DNA of 64,000 bases from SIG603 sp963589785 (GTDB taxonomy: Bacteria > Bacillota > Clostridia > Oscillospirales > Acutalibacteraceae): assembly GCA_963589785.1 (NCBI GenBank), contig CAVAMJ010000003.1, positions 1-64,000 of the forward strand, in the 5' to 3' direction. The notes below the pieces were generated by a model that was given only the letters and a program-made list of their open reading frames with translations, made no database searches and was not told where the DNA came from. Positions within the stretch are counted from its first letter, which is position 1. Every line of letters begins with the position of its first letter. Both the position numbers and the translations under genes were made by a program. Positions 1-7,397 of the stretch are shown in pieces.

Positions 1-76
1 ATACGGCGGACATACGGTTGATTACAACAGCGAAAAACCGACTATTACAAAATTCAAATGGTACTCAACAGATTAA
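1..76 (+). CDS. C-terminal end of a small secreted protein, family A (cut by window start)
   Basis: The window opens inside a gene whose last 24 codons (frame starting at base 2) match the end of the protein at 447-968 almost exactly. The end reads FKWYSTD here and FEWFSTD there. It is therefore another copy of the same small secreted family, lying directly upstream in the array. Its function is unknown. The signal peptide and most of the mature part lie outside the window. Confidence 0.75.
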   Translation, partial: YGGHTVDYNSEKPTITKFKWYSTD

Positions 77-97
77 AAATAAAATTGTAATAAATTG

Positions 98-120
98 AAA
101 AGGAGAAAAATACTATGTGA
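98..120 (+). other. Ribosome binding site followed by ATG-TGA (start-stop remnant)
   Basis: AAAAGGAGAAAAATACT is followed by ATG (115-117) and at once by TGA (118-120). It lies just after a family A stop codon and just before a terminator hairpin. The same element is preserved in copy 2 at 991-1012. It looks like the decapitated start of a lost gene, although a minimal start-stop translation element cannot be excluded. Confidence 0.55.
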
Positions 121-126
121 AAACAG

Positions 127-162
127 AAACGCTCTGCTTTAAATGCAGAGTGTTTTCTTTTG
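127..162 (+). terminator. Intrinsic terminator after family A copy 0
   Basis: The stem AAACGCTCTGC/GCAGAGTGTTT closes a short loop and is followed by a T-rich run (TTTTCTTTT). One G-T pair is present. The homologous hairpin at 1019-1053 carries a different G-T pair, so the stem is kept while its sequence varies. Confidence 0.75.
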
Positions 163-344
163 TCTTTTCTTGTCCGTAATTTGTCCGTAGCGTGATGATA
201 TTATATAGTCACAAGATAAAACACAGAAAAAACAAAGAAAAAACACAAAAACGAAGGCGAGGAAAACGAAAATGAAGGAATGAGAGAACGCTAAAAAACA
301 ACATTAAAAATTAAACAAAAACACCAAATCGAAAACAAAATTAA

Positions 345-426
345 ATGAAAGAAATGGATGGCTCATTATGTTTACTACAACAGTGATAAGCCCGGAATTT
401 GCAGAATAGAGTGGAACAATCTATAA
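345..426 (+). pseudogene. Relic of family A C-terminus, frameshifted
   Basis: From the ATG at 345 the DNA is nearly identical to 1183-1266, which encodes a family A-like tail (YYNSDKP...IEW). Here two bases (at) are missing after CTCATT, so the frame runs into an early stop. Only the last ~27 codons of a former gene remain. No signal peptide region or good ribosome binding site precedes it. Confidence 0.65.
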
Positions 427-446
427 GTTAAAACAGGAGAAAAGGT

Positions 447-968
447 ATGACAAACAATACAGCTTTAAAGAGAACACTTACATCGCTTATGGCGATATTA
501 ATGTTAATCACAGCGTTATGCGGATTCACAGCAACTAAGGCGAGTGCGGCGGTTGATAAAAAATTGGTGCAAACAATTTCTGACGAAAATGCCACGGCTT
601 ACATTTACGAATACCCGGACGGAACTCATGGAGGAATTATTGAGCTTCATAAGACTTTCACAAAGGAAAATCCGCTTACTAAAATTAACGGAGTAAAGCT
701 TTCAGAGATTATCAAATTTGAAGACGGCGGATTTATCAGCCAGTTTTATACCTACACAAATGTTAATCCGTGGATATATGATTACGGCGTCTATGTTTAC
801 GGACACGGCCCGTCAGGCTTTTGGGCAGAAGGACATATGATATTCTCTGATGAGACAGGCGACGATTATTCTCTTATTTTATACCTGAATAAATACGGCG
901 GACATACGGTTGATTACAACAGCGAAAAACCGACTATTACAAAATTCGAATGGTTCTCAACAGATTAA
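447..968 (+). CDS. Small secreted protein, family A (unknown function)
   Basis: This 173-residue protein has a clear Sec signal peptide: a basic start, the hydrophobic core LMAILMLITALCGFTA, then cleavage around ASA-A near residue 35. The mature part of ~138 residues is rich in Gly, Tyr and Asp, with motifs IIKFEDGGFI, YGHGPSGF and a tail YNSEKPTITKFEW. I recognise no family. It starts behind ACAGGAGAAAAGGT. The first 35 residues are identical to those of the protein at 1287, whereas the mature parts are clearly diverged. The protein is probably exported or released, and any role (inhibitor, adhesin, antimicrobial) would be a guess. Confidence 0.85.
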   Translation: MTNNTALKRTLTSLMAILMLITALCGFTATKASAAVDKKLVQTISDENATAYIYEYPDGTHGGIIELHKTFTKENPLTKINGVKLSEIIKFEDGGFISQFYTYTNVNPWIYDYGVYVYGHGPSGFWAEGHMIFSDETGDDYSLILYLNKYGGHTVDYNSEKPTITKFEWFSTD

Positions 969-990
969 AAATAAAATAGCAATAAATTGA

Positions 991-1012
991 AAAGGAGAAA
1001 AATACTATGTGA
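991..1012 (+). other. Second ribosome binding site plus ATG-TGA element
   Basis: AAAGGAG is followed by ATG (1007-1009) and TGA (1010-1012). It is the copy 2 version of the element at 98-120 and again sits directly before a terminator. Confidence 0.5.
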
Positions 1013-1018
1013 AGACAG

Positions 1019-1053
1019 AAACACTTTGCTTTAAATGCAGAGTGTTTTCTTTT
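1019..1053 (+). terminator. Intrinsic terminator after family A gene at 447
   Basis: AAACACTTTGC pairs with GCAGAGTGTTT (one T-G pair) and is followed by TTTTCTTTT. It separates the transcript of 447-968 from the next family A gene. Confidence 0.75.
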
Positions 1054-1182
1054 GTCTTTTCTTGTCCGTAATTTGTCCGTGGTGTGATGATATTATATAG
1101 TCACAAGATAAAACACAGAAAAAACAAAGAAAAAACAAAGAAAAAACACAAAAACGAAGGCGAGGAAAACGAAAATGAAGGA

Positions 1183-1266
1183 ATGAAAGAAATGGATGGC
1201 TCATTATATGTTTACTACAACAGTGATAAGCCTGAAATTTGCAGAATAGAGTGGAAAAATCTATAA
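1183..1266 (+). pseudogene. Relic of family A C-terminus (27 codons, open)
   Basis: The frame from ATG 1183 gives a 27-residue peptide whose tail YYNSDKPEICRIEW matches the C-terminal YNSxxPxxxxxxW pattern of the family A proteins. It has no signal peptide and no convincing ribosome binding site. The open frame extends further upstream only through A-rich low-complexity DNA. I read it as a leftover gene end. Confidence 0.6.
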
Positions 1267-1286
1267 GTTAAAATAGGAGAAAAGGT

Positions 1287-1793
1287 ATGACAAACAATAC
1301 AGCTTTAAAGAGAACACTTACATCGCTCATGGCGATATTAATGTTAATCACAGCATTATGCGGCTTCACCGCAACTAAGGCGAGTGCGGCTGAAACAGTA
1401 ACAATCGTGCGAACAGTTTCTGACCAATATGCAACAGCTGAAGTTTATTCAGACGGCACGGGACATATCACATTCAAAGATGCATTCGCAACCCAGGAAG
1501 CTTTACAATCGATAAACGGAATACCGCTCAAAGACATTATCAAATTCGGTGACGGCGGATTTATCGACACTATATATAATGTCGAAAGAACAGATGCTGA
1601 TATATACAAGTATCAGATTTGCGTTAACGGCTGCGGTCCAAGCGGCTTTTTGACCACAGGATTCTTGACATTCGTAGACAAGACAGGTGACACCTATGGA
1701 CTTTCATTCTGGTTAACTTCGCTGAACATTCGTCATGTATGTTACAACAGCGATAATCCTACACTCGCAGAAGTTTATTGGTGCACAGATTAA
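1287..1793 (+). CDS. Small secreted protein, family A (second intact copy)
   Basis: This 168-residue protein has a signal peptide identical to that of 447-968 (residues 1-35) but a diverged mature domain. Conserved landmarks are IIKFGDGGFI, NGCGPSGF and the tail YNSDNPT...W. Compared with its sister it has extra cysteines in the second half, so a disulfide is possible after export. Its start lies behind ATAGGAGAAAAGGT. The next gene follows after 16 bases with its own AAAGGAG, so the two are probably co-transcribed. Function is unknown. Confidence 0.85.
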   Translation: MTNNTALKRTLTSLMAILMLITALCGFTATKASAAETVTIVRTVSDQYATAEVYSDGTGHITFKDAFATQEALQSINGIPLKDIIKFGDGGFIDTIYNVERTDADIYKYQICVNGCGPSGFLTTGFLTFVDKTGDTYGLSFWLTSLNIRHVCYNSDNPTLAEVYWCTD

Positions 1794-1809
1794 ATAAAAA
1801 AGGAGAAAT

Positions 1810-2613
1810 ATGAAAAACAAAAAGCTAACTGCAAGGATAATCATATTTATGGTAGCGTGCCTTATGCTAATAGGAGCGGCGGTTCCGTCCTTTGCACTTT
1901 ACGATCGTGTATCGGCTCGCGAAACGGACGGAAAGGTATATCTTTCAAATCTCAGGATTGCGGATACCATAGGCAGCGATCAGGTGCTTTACAATGACGG
2001 TGCAGATGTAAAAATATATTTCGGATATAAAGGTCAGCGAAACAGCGAGATTTTGTATCAGGGAAATCTATCCGACAACCAGGATATGAATCACGGTTTA
2101 AATCCCGAATATGCCATGTATTTTGCCGCAAATGATACAGTTAAGGCGGATTCAAACTTCGGAAGCATTACAGGTTACGGGGTATGGACTGTAAGGGAAT
2201 TTAAGAATGGATATTTGATTTTGGTTACTCAAAGACCGAGCGAGATTTATAACAACCCGTATATTTCCGAAGTTACCGGGCCAAAAAGATTAATAACTTT
2301 ACTGAATGTTGGCGATAAGATAGTGGCAGGAGAAAATCTTTCAAATGACAGTTTAGGCGGTTACCGAATCTATTTTGGGTATGTATCCGAGGGAGCACAA
2401 GCAATAAAAGAGAAAGGGGTCGATAGAAACTCGTATATTTATAATTATCAGAGAATGATGCTTCTTGAAAATTATCAGGTATATACTTGCGGCACTGATT
2501 ATGGCGAAGTTAACGGTGACGGTGTCTGGACGGTTTTGGAAAAGACAAATGAAGTCTTGGTTCTCGGAACAAGCAAGCCGAACAGCGGCGGCATTGTGAG
2601 CAGTTCTTGGTAA
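1810..2613 (+). CDS. Secreted protein with two repeats, family B (unknown function)
   Basis: This 267-residue protein has a signal peptide (MKNKKLTARII..., cleavage near SFA at 29). The mature part contains two related units. The first, about residues 45-145, has KIYFGYKGQ and GYGVWTVREF. The second, about 160-258, has RIYFGYVSEG and GDGVWTVLEK. The second unit matches the single unit of the next protein and ends in the same tail, TSKPNSGGIVSSSW. The simplest reading is an internal domain duplication of a one-unit ancestor. No known family is recognised, and no catalytic motif is visible. Confidence 0.85.
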   Translation: MKNKKLTARIIIFMVACLMLIGAAVPSFALYDRVSARETDGKVYLSNLRIADTIGSDQVLYNDGADVKIYFGYKGQRNSEILYQGNLSDNQDMNHGLNPEYAMYFAANDTVKADSNFGSITGYGVWTVREFKNGYLILVTQRPSEIYNNPYISEVTGPKRLITLLNVGDKIVAGENLSNDSLGGYRIYFGYVSEGAQAIKEKGVDRNSYIYNYQRMMLLENYQVYTCGTDYGEVNGDGVWTVLEKTNEVLVLGTSKPNSGGIVSSSW

Positions 2614-2654
2614 GGTCAAGACGATAAATATAAATTAATAACAAAAGGAGAAAT

Positions 2655-3089
2655 ATGAAAAACAAAAAGCTAACAACAAGAATAGTCATGTTTATTATGG
2701 CGTGCCTCATGCTAATAGGGGCGGCGGTTCCGTCCTTTGCGGCTGAAAACACAAGAAAACTTTCTTCGCTAAAGGAAGGCGATAAGGTTTTGGCGGGAGA
2801 AACTATTGTAAATGACGAGGGCAGAAATTATTCAATCTGTTTCGGATATTCGAGCGAAGGCGCAACAAAAATAATCAAAAACTCATTCCGCCTTGGATTA
2901 AGCTATCAATTCTGCGATTATAACAGAATGACGCGTTTTTATAAAGGCGACTCATTTACCCTCGAAGATAATTACAAGAATAATATAAACGGCGACGGCG
3001 TTTGGACGGTTCTTCAAAAATACGAGAATGCATTGGTTCTCGGAACAAGCAAGCCAAACAGCGGCGGTATTGTAAGCAGTTCTTGGTAA
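2655..3089 (+). CDS. Small secreted protein with one repeat, family B
   Basis: This 144-residue protein has a signal peptide nearly identical to that of the gene before it (MKNKKLTTRIVMFIMACL...), with cleavage near SFA-A. It carries one family B unit (SICFGYSSEG ... GDGVWTVLQK) and the tail TSKPNSGGIVSSSW, which is identical to the neighbour's. The nucleotide sequence at both ends is also very similar, so the pair arose by duplication. It starts after AAAGGAGAAAT. There is no obvious terminator between the pair. Function is unknown. Confidence 0.85.
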   Translation: MKNKKLTTRIVMFIMACLMLIGAAVPSFAAENTRKLSSLKEGDKVLAGETIVNDEGRNYSICFGYSSEGATKIIKNSFRLGLSYQFCDYNRMTRFYKGDSFTLEDNYKNNINGDGVWTVLQKYENALVLGTSKPNSGGIVSSSW

Positions 3090-3192
3090 GCACCACGGCT
3101 GATAAAAGCAAAAAAATAACTATTGAAAAAAGAGCTAAAAAGTCAGATAATTAAAATAATTACAAAAGGGATGATTTGTGTGAGGTAGAAAA

Positions 3193-4137
3193 TTGGAAAA
3201 CACATTGTACGAACAGATTAAAATAAATGAAATGGACGGCTTTCGCATCGGTAATTCTCAGAATTATGTGGCTAAGACGGGTGTGACTGTCATCATTTTT
3301 GATAAGAAAGCCACGGTCGGAGTCGATGTCAGCGGCGGTGGCCCCGCATCGAGAGAAACTCACCTTTGCGATCCGACAACGGCAGACAATCCGATTAACG
3401 CTATCGTTCTCTCGGGCGGCTCTGCATTCGGTTTGGCTTCGGCAGACGGAGTTATGCAGTATCTTGAGGAGCACGGCATCGGCTATGATACGGGCTTTGC
3501 GAAAGTTCCGCTTGTGTGCGCATCTTGTATTTACGATTTGAATTACGGCTACTCAAAGACAAGACCCGACAGCAAAATGGGTTATAATGCGTGTAAGGAA
3601 GCCGAAAAAAACAATCCTAAGTCGGGAGACGAGGGAGCGGGTACGGGTGCGACTGTCGGTAAGATTCTCGGCATGGAGCGTGCTTCAAACTCGGGACTCG
3701 GCATCTTTGCCGTGAGACTCGGAGAGCTTGAGGTTGCCGCAGTCGTTGCGGTGAACGCCCTCGGAGACATATTTGACCCGTCAAACGGAAAGCAGATAGC
3801 AGGTCTCAAGTCCGAGGACGGAAAGGGCTTCGCACTGACGAAGAACGAGCTTTACAAAATCGCTAAAAGAACGGATCTTTTCAGCGGCAACACTACTATC
3901 GGCGCCGTTATCACAAACGGCAATTTCTCCAAGTCTGAGATGAACAAAATTGCTTCTATGACTCGAAACGCTTACGCAAGATGTATCAATCCTGTCGGAA
4001 CGCTTGCCGACGGTGACACAATCTATGCGGCGAGTGTCGGAGGGGTGGACGCCGATGTCAATGTTGTGGGAACGCTTGCGACAGAGGTAATGGAAAAAGC
4101 CATTGTGGATGCTATTCGTTCCTCAAAGGTTTGGTGA
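3193..4137 (+). CDS. P1 family peptidase (DmpA/S58-type aminopeptidase)
   Basis: The 314-residue protein resembles self-processing peptidases of the DmpA/BapA group, which cleave themselves into two chains and release N-terminal residues from small peptides. The N-terminal chain carries GVDVSGGGPASRET and LSGGSAFGLASADG. The likely autocleavage site is N233-T234 in GNTTIGAVITN, where the new N-terminal Thr would be the nucleophile (Ser in DmpA). GTLADGDT follows. No signal peptide is seen, so it is probably cytosolic. The TTG start at 3193 is preceded by TGAGGTAG. A terminator follows. Substrate is not predictable from sequence. Confidence 0.88.
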   Translation: MENTLYEQIKINEMDGFRIGNSQNYVAKTGVTVIIFDKKATVGVDVSGGGPASRETHLCDPTTADNPINAIVLSGGSAFGLASADGVMQYLEEHGIGYDTGFAKVPLVCASCIYDLNYGYSKTRPDSKMGYNACKEAEKNNPKSGDEGAGTGATVGKILGMERASNSGLGIFAVRLGELEVAAVVAVNALGDIFDPSNGKQIAGLKSEDGKGFALTKNELYKIAKRTDLFSGNTTIGAVITNGNFSKSEMNKIASMTRNAYARCINPVGTLADGDTIYAASVGGVDADVNVVGTLATEVMEKAIVDAIRSSKVW

Positions 4138-4148
4138 TGATTTTAGCA

Positions 4149-4181
4149 GAAGGACAGTTGTGAAAAGCTGTCCTTTTTTTG
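4149..4181 (+). terminator. Intrinsic terminator after the peptidase gene
   Basis: AAGGACAG pairs with CTGTCCTT across a 10-base loop and leads into a run of T. Confidence 0.85.
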
Positions 4182-4252
4182 TCCTTTAGAAAAGTGTATA
4201 ATTAATTCAGAAAAAAACTTCACCAATCAAAAAAGAAAAAGGAGATATAAAA

Positions 4253-4891
4253 ATGAAAAGATTATTCGGTAAATTAAATATGACATGGCTGACGGTTCTG
4301 CTGTTCGCCGTGGCAACAGGCGTATATTCGGGACTTGTGATGCTCGTTCCCGCATTCAAGGATACATCATTCAGAGACATAGGAATATCGTACGAATGGT
4401 GGCTTATTTTCGCCGTTGTCGTCGTTGTTAACTGCGAAAAATGGTGGGATGCAATGCTCAAATGCTTTGTGTTCTTCCTCATAAGTCAGCCGATTTGCTA
4501 TCTCGTTCAAATTCCGTTCAGCACGGAAATGACCTTGCAAATGGCTTGGACTTACTACACCGGCTTCTGGTTCAAGATGACTCTTCTCACGCTCCCGGGC
4601 GGATTGGTCGCTTATTTCTGCAAAAAGCAAAATCTCATCGGTGCGATAATTTTGGGCCTCGGAAATACAGTCCAGGCAATTATGGCGGTTTCTTATTCCA
4701 AGCAGGCATTTGTAACAAGCTTTCCGCATCACCTTATCACATTTATCGTATGCGTGGCTTCGATTTTCATCATGACATTTGCAATTCAGTCTAAGAAAAA
4801 GTACAGAATTATCGCTATTGTCATTCCGATAGTTCTCACTGCGGCTTTGATAGGAGTTTGCGTGGCAACTGGCAGAACAATTTTTATATAA
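4253..4891 (+). CDS. Multi-pass membrane protein of unknown function
   Basis: This 212-residue protein has about six hydrophobic segments (near residues 10-30, 46-62, 70-88, 100-122, 150-178, 188-208). A short charged stretch KKQNLIG lies mid-protein. No transporter or enzyme motif is recognised. The start is supported by AAAGGAGATATAAAA. It is a single-gene unit between two terminators, convergent with the regulator downstream. Confidence 0.75.
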   Translation: MKRLFGKLNMTWLTVLLFAVATGVYSGLVMLVPAFKDTSFRDIGISYEWWLIFAVVVVVNCEKWWDAMLKCFVFFLISQPICYLVQIPFSTEMTLQMAWTYYTGFWFKMTLLTLPGGLVAYFCKKQNLIGAIILGLGNTVQAIMAVSYSKQAFVTSFPHHLITFIVCVASIFIMTFAIQSKKKYRIIAIVIPIVLTAALIGVCVATGRTIFI

Positions 4892-4904
4892 TCAGAATTA
4901 AATG

Positions 4905-4938
4905 AAAAAACGGCTTGTCGTCTGACAAGTCGTTTTTG
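4905..4938. terminator. Bidirectional terminator between convergent genes
   Basis: AAAACGGCTTGTC pairs with GACAAGTCGTTTT (one G-T pair). There is an A run on the left and a T run on the right, so it can end transcription from both sides. Confidence 0.8.
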
Positions 4939-4950
4939 CGTTATTATGTA

Positions 4951-6054
4951 TTAAGTGTGCTTTTCCTCAAGCTCTTTTCTTATGCTTCTTCTTATGCGGT
5001 TGATGTGCCTCTCAAAGTCGCCGTCCTCGATAAGCTCCGCAAGAACATATTGTTCGAATGTTGGTACAGTACAGGAGTAAAATCCCAGTTTTTCACGATA
5101 ATCTGCAAGAAGCTTTTTCGGAAGAACCATATAGCTGATACGCATGGAGGGCGAGAGGGTTTTTGAGAAGGTATTAAGATAAATCACGTTGTCGTTTTTG
5201 GTGAGAACAAAGAGAGTTTCTGTCGGGCCTGTTGCGACGGAAAACTCCGAGCCGTAGTCGGATTCTATGATAAATCTGTCATTTTTGCTTGCCCAGCGGA
5301 TATATTCGTGCCGCTTGGTTGCCGATGCGGTGACGCCTGTCGGATAGCTTCGGTACGGTGTGGTGTGAAGCACGTCTGCCGCAGAATTTGAGAGAGCGGC
5401 GCTGTCTATTCCGTCCTCGCAAAGCGGCAAAAGTTCTGTTTTCACTCCCGATGCATTGTAGATTTGCTCAAGCTTATGATAGGACGGATATTCTATCGCA
5501 AAGATTTTGTCCCGTCCGAGCAAACAGGCTATGAGTCCGTAGAGATATTCCGCTCCCGCTCCGATGATGATCTGCTCTGTATCGACATTGATATTTCTGT
5601 TTCTTAGAAGATACTGCTTGATAGCATTTCTAAGCTTAAAAAGCCCTTCATTTGGTGATTTCTCAAAAATAACATCTTGATATTCACTGAGAATTCTCCT
5701 CATGGTTTTACTGAAAACAGACACCGAAAATCCGGGGTAATCAGCCATAATTTCATTCTTTTCGGTAACAGGCGCAGACATAGTTTTGGTGTCTTTGCTT
5801 GCCGCAAATCCGTCCGTCTGTCTGAAGATAACGATGTAGCCGCTTCTCTCTCTTGCCTCGGTATAGCCTTCTTCGCACAAAAGCCCGTAAGCGTGCTCGA
5901 TTGTAATAGAGCTGACGCCGATTTCACCGGCTAAAAAACGCTTTGACGGCAGTTTGCTTCCGTAAGAATATGCCCCGGAAACTATGTCTTCTTTCATTTG
6001 CTTGTATATCTGCAGATAGACGGGCCTCTTAGTTTTATCGACTGTATATTTCAT
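4951..6054 (-). CDS. MocR-type GntR regulator with PLP-binding aminotransferase domain, C-terminally short
   Basis: Residues 1-75 are a GntR winged helix (PVYLQIYKQMKEDIVSG ... LPSKRFLAGEIGVSS). The rest is a fold-type I aminotransferase-like domain that would bind pyridoxal phosphate. The expected Schiff-base lysine is K298 in NTFSKTLSPSMR. The protein is 367 residues, whereas MocR/PdxR proteins are usually ~450-480. It stops soon after the HINRIRR helix, so the last ~90-100 residues are missing and a terminator follows at once. It is divergent from two vitamin-type ECF S components, which fits a vitamer-responsive regulator, perhaps for vitamin B6. That ligand is inference. Confidence 0.85.
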   Translation of the reverse strand: MKYTVDKTKRPVYLQIYKQMKEDIVSGAYSYGSKLPSKRFLAGEIGVSSITIEHAYGLLCEEGYTEARERSGYIVIFRQTDGFAASKDTKTMSAPVTEKNEIMADYPGFSVSVFSKTMRRILSEYQDVIFEKSPNEGLFKLRNAIKQYLLRNRNINVDTEQIIIGAGAEYLYGLIACLLGRDKIFAIEYPSYHKLEQIYNASGVKTELLPLCEDGIDSAALSNSAADVLHTTPYRSYPTGVTASATKRHEYIRWASKNDRFIIESDYGSEFSVATGPTETLFVLTKNDNVIYLNTFSKTLSPSMRISYMVLPKKLLADYREKLGFYSCTVPTFEQYVLAELIEDGDFERHINRIRRSIRKELEEKHT

Positions 6055-6104
6055 CTGGTTATATTATTTTCTCTCTTTCTGACTATTTTATATCATCAGA
6101 TTAC

Positions 6105-6119
6105 ATTGTAAACTACAAT
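6105..6119. promoter_or_regulatory. Candidate operator in the divergent regulator/ECF promoter region
   Basis: ATTGTA-AAC-TACAAT is a perfect inverted repeat in the 92-base gap between the MocR-type gene and the first ECF S-component gene, 28 bases before the latter's start. A site there could serve both promoters. Binding by the neighbouring regulator is inferred from position only. Confidence 0.5.
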
Positions 6120-6146
6120 CACCCCAAAATCAAGGAGGAAAGAAAG

Positions 6147-6689
6147 ATGAAAGAAAGCAGAAGCACAAAGAAAACTACGATATGGCTTTGCACCACGGCA
6201 CTTTTTATGGCACTGAATATTGCTATGAGCTCGTTCGGCGTTCCCGTTCCCGGCGGACACCTTTACCTCTGTGATATAGTCATTTGTACAGCGGCGATTA
6301 TCCTTGATCCAGTAGCCGCATTTATGGTCGGCGGAGTCGGATCGTTCTTAGGCGATTTCTTTTTCTATCCCGCACCGATGTTTGTTTCTCTCGTGACCCA
6401 CGGCTTACAGGCAGTTGTAATCTCTCTGTTTGCTCACAAGTTCAAGAAGGACAAGCCAGAGCTTGCGGCTGGAATCGGAGTTGCAATCGGCGCAGTGATA
6501 ATGGTTGTCGGATATACGCTCGGCAAGACATTTATTTACAGTACATTCGAGTACGCAATCATGAAATTGCCTTATGAGATTTTACAGGCGGCAGTCGGAG
6601 CAATTTTCGGAATGGTTCTTTGCTTCAAATGCGGACTCAAAAAGCTTTTCAAAATCATTTCCGCAAGAACGGGACTGGTAACAGAATAA
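6147..6689 (+). CDS. ECF transporter S component (vitamin-type substrate-binding membrane subunit)
   Basis: The 180-residue protein has about five to six membrane segments and the look of an ECF S component: ALFMALNIAMSSFG near the N-terminus, then GHLYLCDIVICTAAIILDP and GGVGSFLGDFF. S components bind a vitamin and dock on a shared EcfA-A'-T module, which is not in this window. It starts behind AAGGAGGAAAGAAAG. It is divergent from a PLP-type MocR regulator and 31 bases from a second S component. A pyridoxine-type (PdxU-like) or related substrate is plausible but unproven. Confidence 0.78.
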   Translation: MKESRSTKKTTIWLCTTALFMALNIAMSSFGVPVPGGHLYLCDIVICTAAIILDPVAAFMVGGVGSFLGDFFFYPAPMFVSLVTHGLQAVVISLFAHKFKKDKPELAAGIGVAIGAVIMVVGYTLGKTFIYSTFEYAIMKLPYEILQAAVGAIFGMVLCFKCGLKKLFKIISARTGLVTE

Positions 6690-6720
6690 AAATAAAGTAA
6701 AAAGAAAGAAGAGAATTAAA

Positions 6721-7290
6721 ATGAGCAACAATTCAACAAAATCAAGCAAGTCAATCTACAGAATCGCACTTGTCGGCGTATTTGCCGCACTTGTATTCGT
6801 ATCAAACTACCTTAGCATCACAATTCCCGTAGCAATCGGCGATGTCTCGAGAATTCATCTCGGAAACATCTTCTGCTTGCTCTCCGGTATGGTTCTCGGC
6901 CCTGTCGGCGGCGGACTTGCCGCAGGTATCGGCTCCGGTTTATATGACCTCACAAGCCCCGTTTACATCACAAGCGCACCGTTCACATTCGCTTTCAAGT
7001 TTGTAATGGCTGCTTTAGCCGGTCTCATCGGCAAGAAGATAGGCAAGGGCAAAGTAAGCTTCAATATCCTCGGCGGTATCGCAGGTGAGGCAGCTTACAT
7101 TGTTCTTTATCTCTCAAAGAGCTTCATCACAGGTGTTTTGGAGGGCTCAGCTCCCGCAGCAATGATTCCTACAATCATCACAAAGCTTTCCACATCCTCG
7201 ATAAATGCTGTTATCGCAATCGTATGCGCAGTTCCGCTCACAGCCGCTGTCACACTTGCACTCAAGAAGAGCCATTTGCTCGATAAGTGA
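6721..7290 (+). CDS. ECF transporter S component (second, same operon)
   Basis: The 189-residue membrane protein shows ALVGVFAALVFVSNYLSI, then DVSRIHLGNIFCLLSGMVLGP and GGLAAGIGSGLYDL, typical of vitamin-binding S components. It is a different sequence from its neighbour at 6147, not a recent duplicate. The pair probably shares one transcript ending at the terminator at 7338-7373. Both would use a distant EcfA-A'-T module. Substrate is unknown; shared control with its neighbour suggests a related vitamin. Confidence 0.8.
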   Translation: MSNNSTKSSKSIYRIALVGVFAALVFVSNYLSITIPVAIGDVSRIHLGNIFCLLSGMVLGPVGGGLAAGIGSGLYDLTSPVYITSAPFTFAFKFVMAALAGLIGKKIGKGKVSFNILGGIAGEAAYIVLYLSKSFITGVLEGSAPAAMIPTIITKLSTSSINAVIAIVCAVPLTAAVTLALKKSHLLDK

Positions 7291-7337
7291 TTTAAAGGCA
7301 AGATAAATTAGCAAACAAGATTAGATAGATATATTGA

Positions 7338-7373
7338 AATCCCCCGTCATTTGATGTGACGGGGGATTTTTCT
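7338..7373. terminator. Strong bidirectional terminator
   Basis: AAATCCCCCGTCA pairs with TGACGGGGGATTT, followed by TTTTTC. The A run on the other side lets it also end the convergent Rrf2 gene. Confidence 0.9.
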
Positions 7374-7397
7374 TGCAAATGTTAATTTTAAAAAATA

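Larger units (their letters stand above)
2..446 (+). repeat. Tandem repeat unit, copy 1
   Basis: This stretch aligns with 894-1286. Both run from the end of a family A gene through a start-stop element, a terminator, an A-rich tract and a gene relic to the ribosome binding site of the next family A gene. Three indels explain the length difference: copy 2 has one extra 11-base aaaaaacaaag unit, lacks 65 bases lying between two aatga repeats (279-283 and 344-348), and has two extra bases in the relic. The deletion is the type expected from slippage between short direct repeats. Confidence 0.9.
894..1286 (+). repeat. Tandem repeat unit, copy 2
   Basis: This is the counterpart of 2-446, with an offset of 892 bases at the left end and 840 at the right because of the indels described there. 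Near-identity through non-coding and relic DNA indicates a recent duplication of a whole gene-plus-intergenic block, not only selection on the coding part. Confidence 0.9.

Noticed and set aside
1084..1266. A 60-codon open frame between the two family A genes
   Set aside because: Its first half is an A-rich low-complexity tract with no ribosome binding site. Only the last 27 codons match a family A tail, so I treat it as a relic.
1..1290. Possible CRISPR or phase-variable repeat array
   Set aside because: The repeats are gene-sized blocks plus one short 11-base slippage unit. There are no regularly spaced short repeats with unique spacers.
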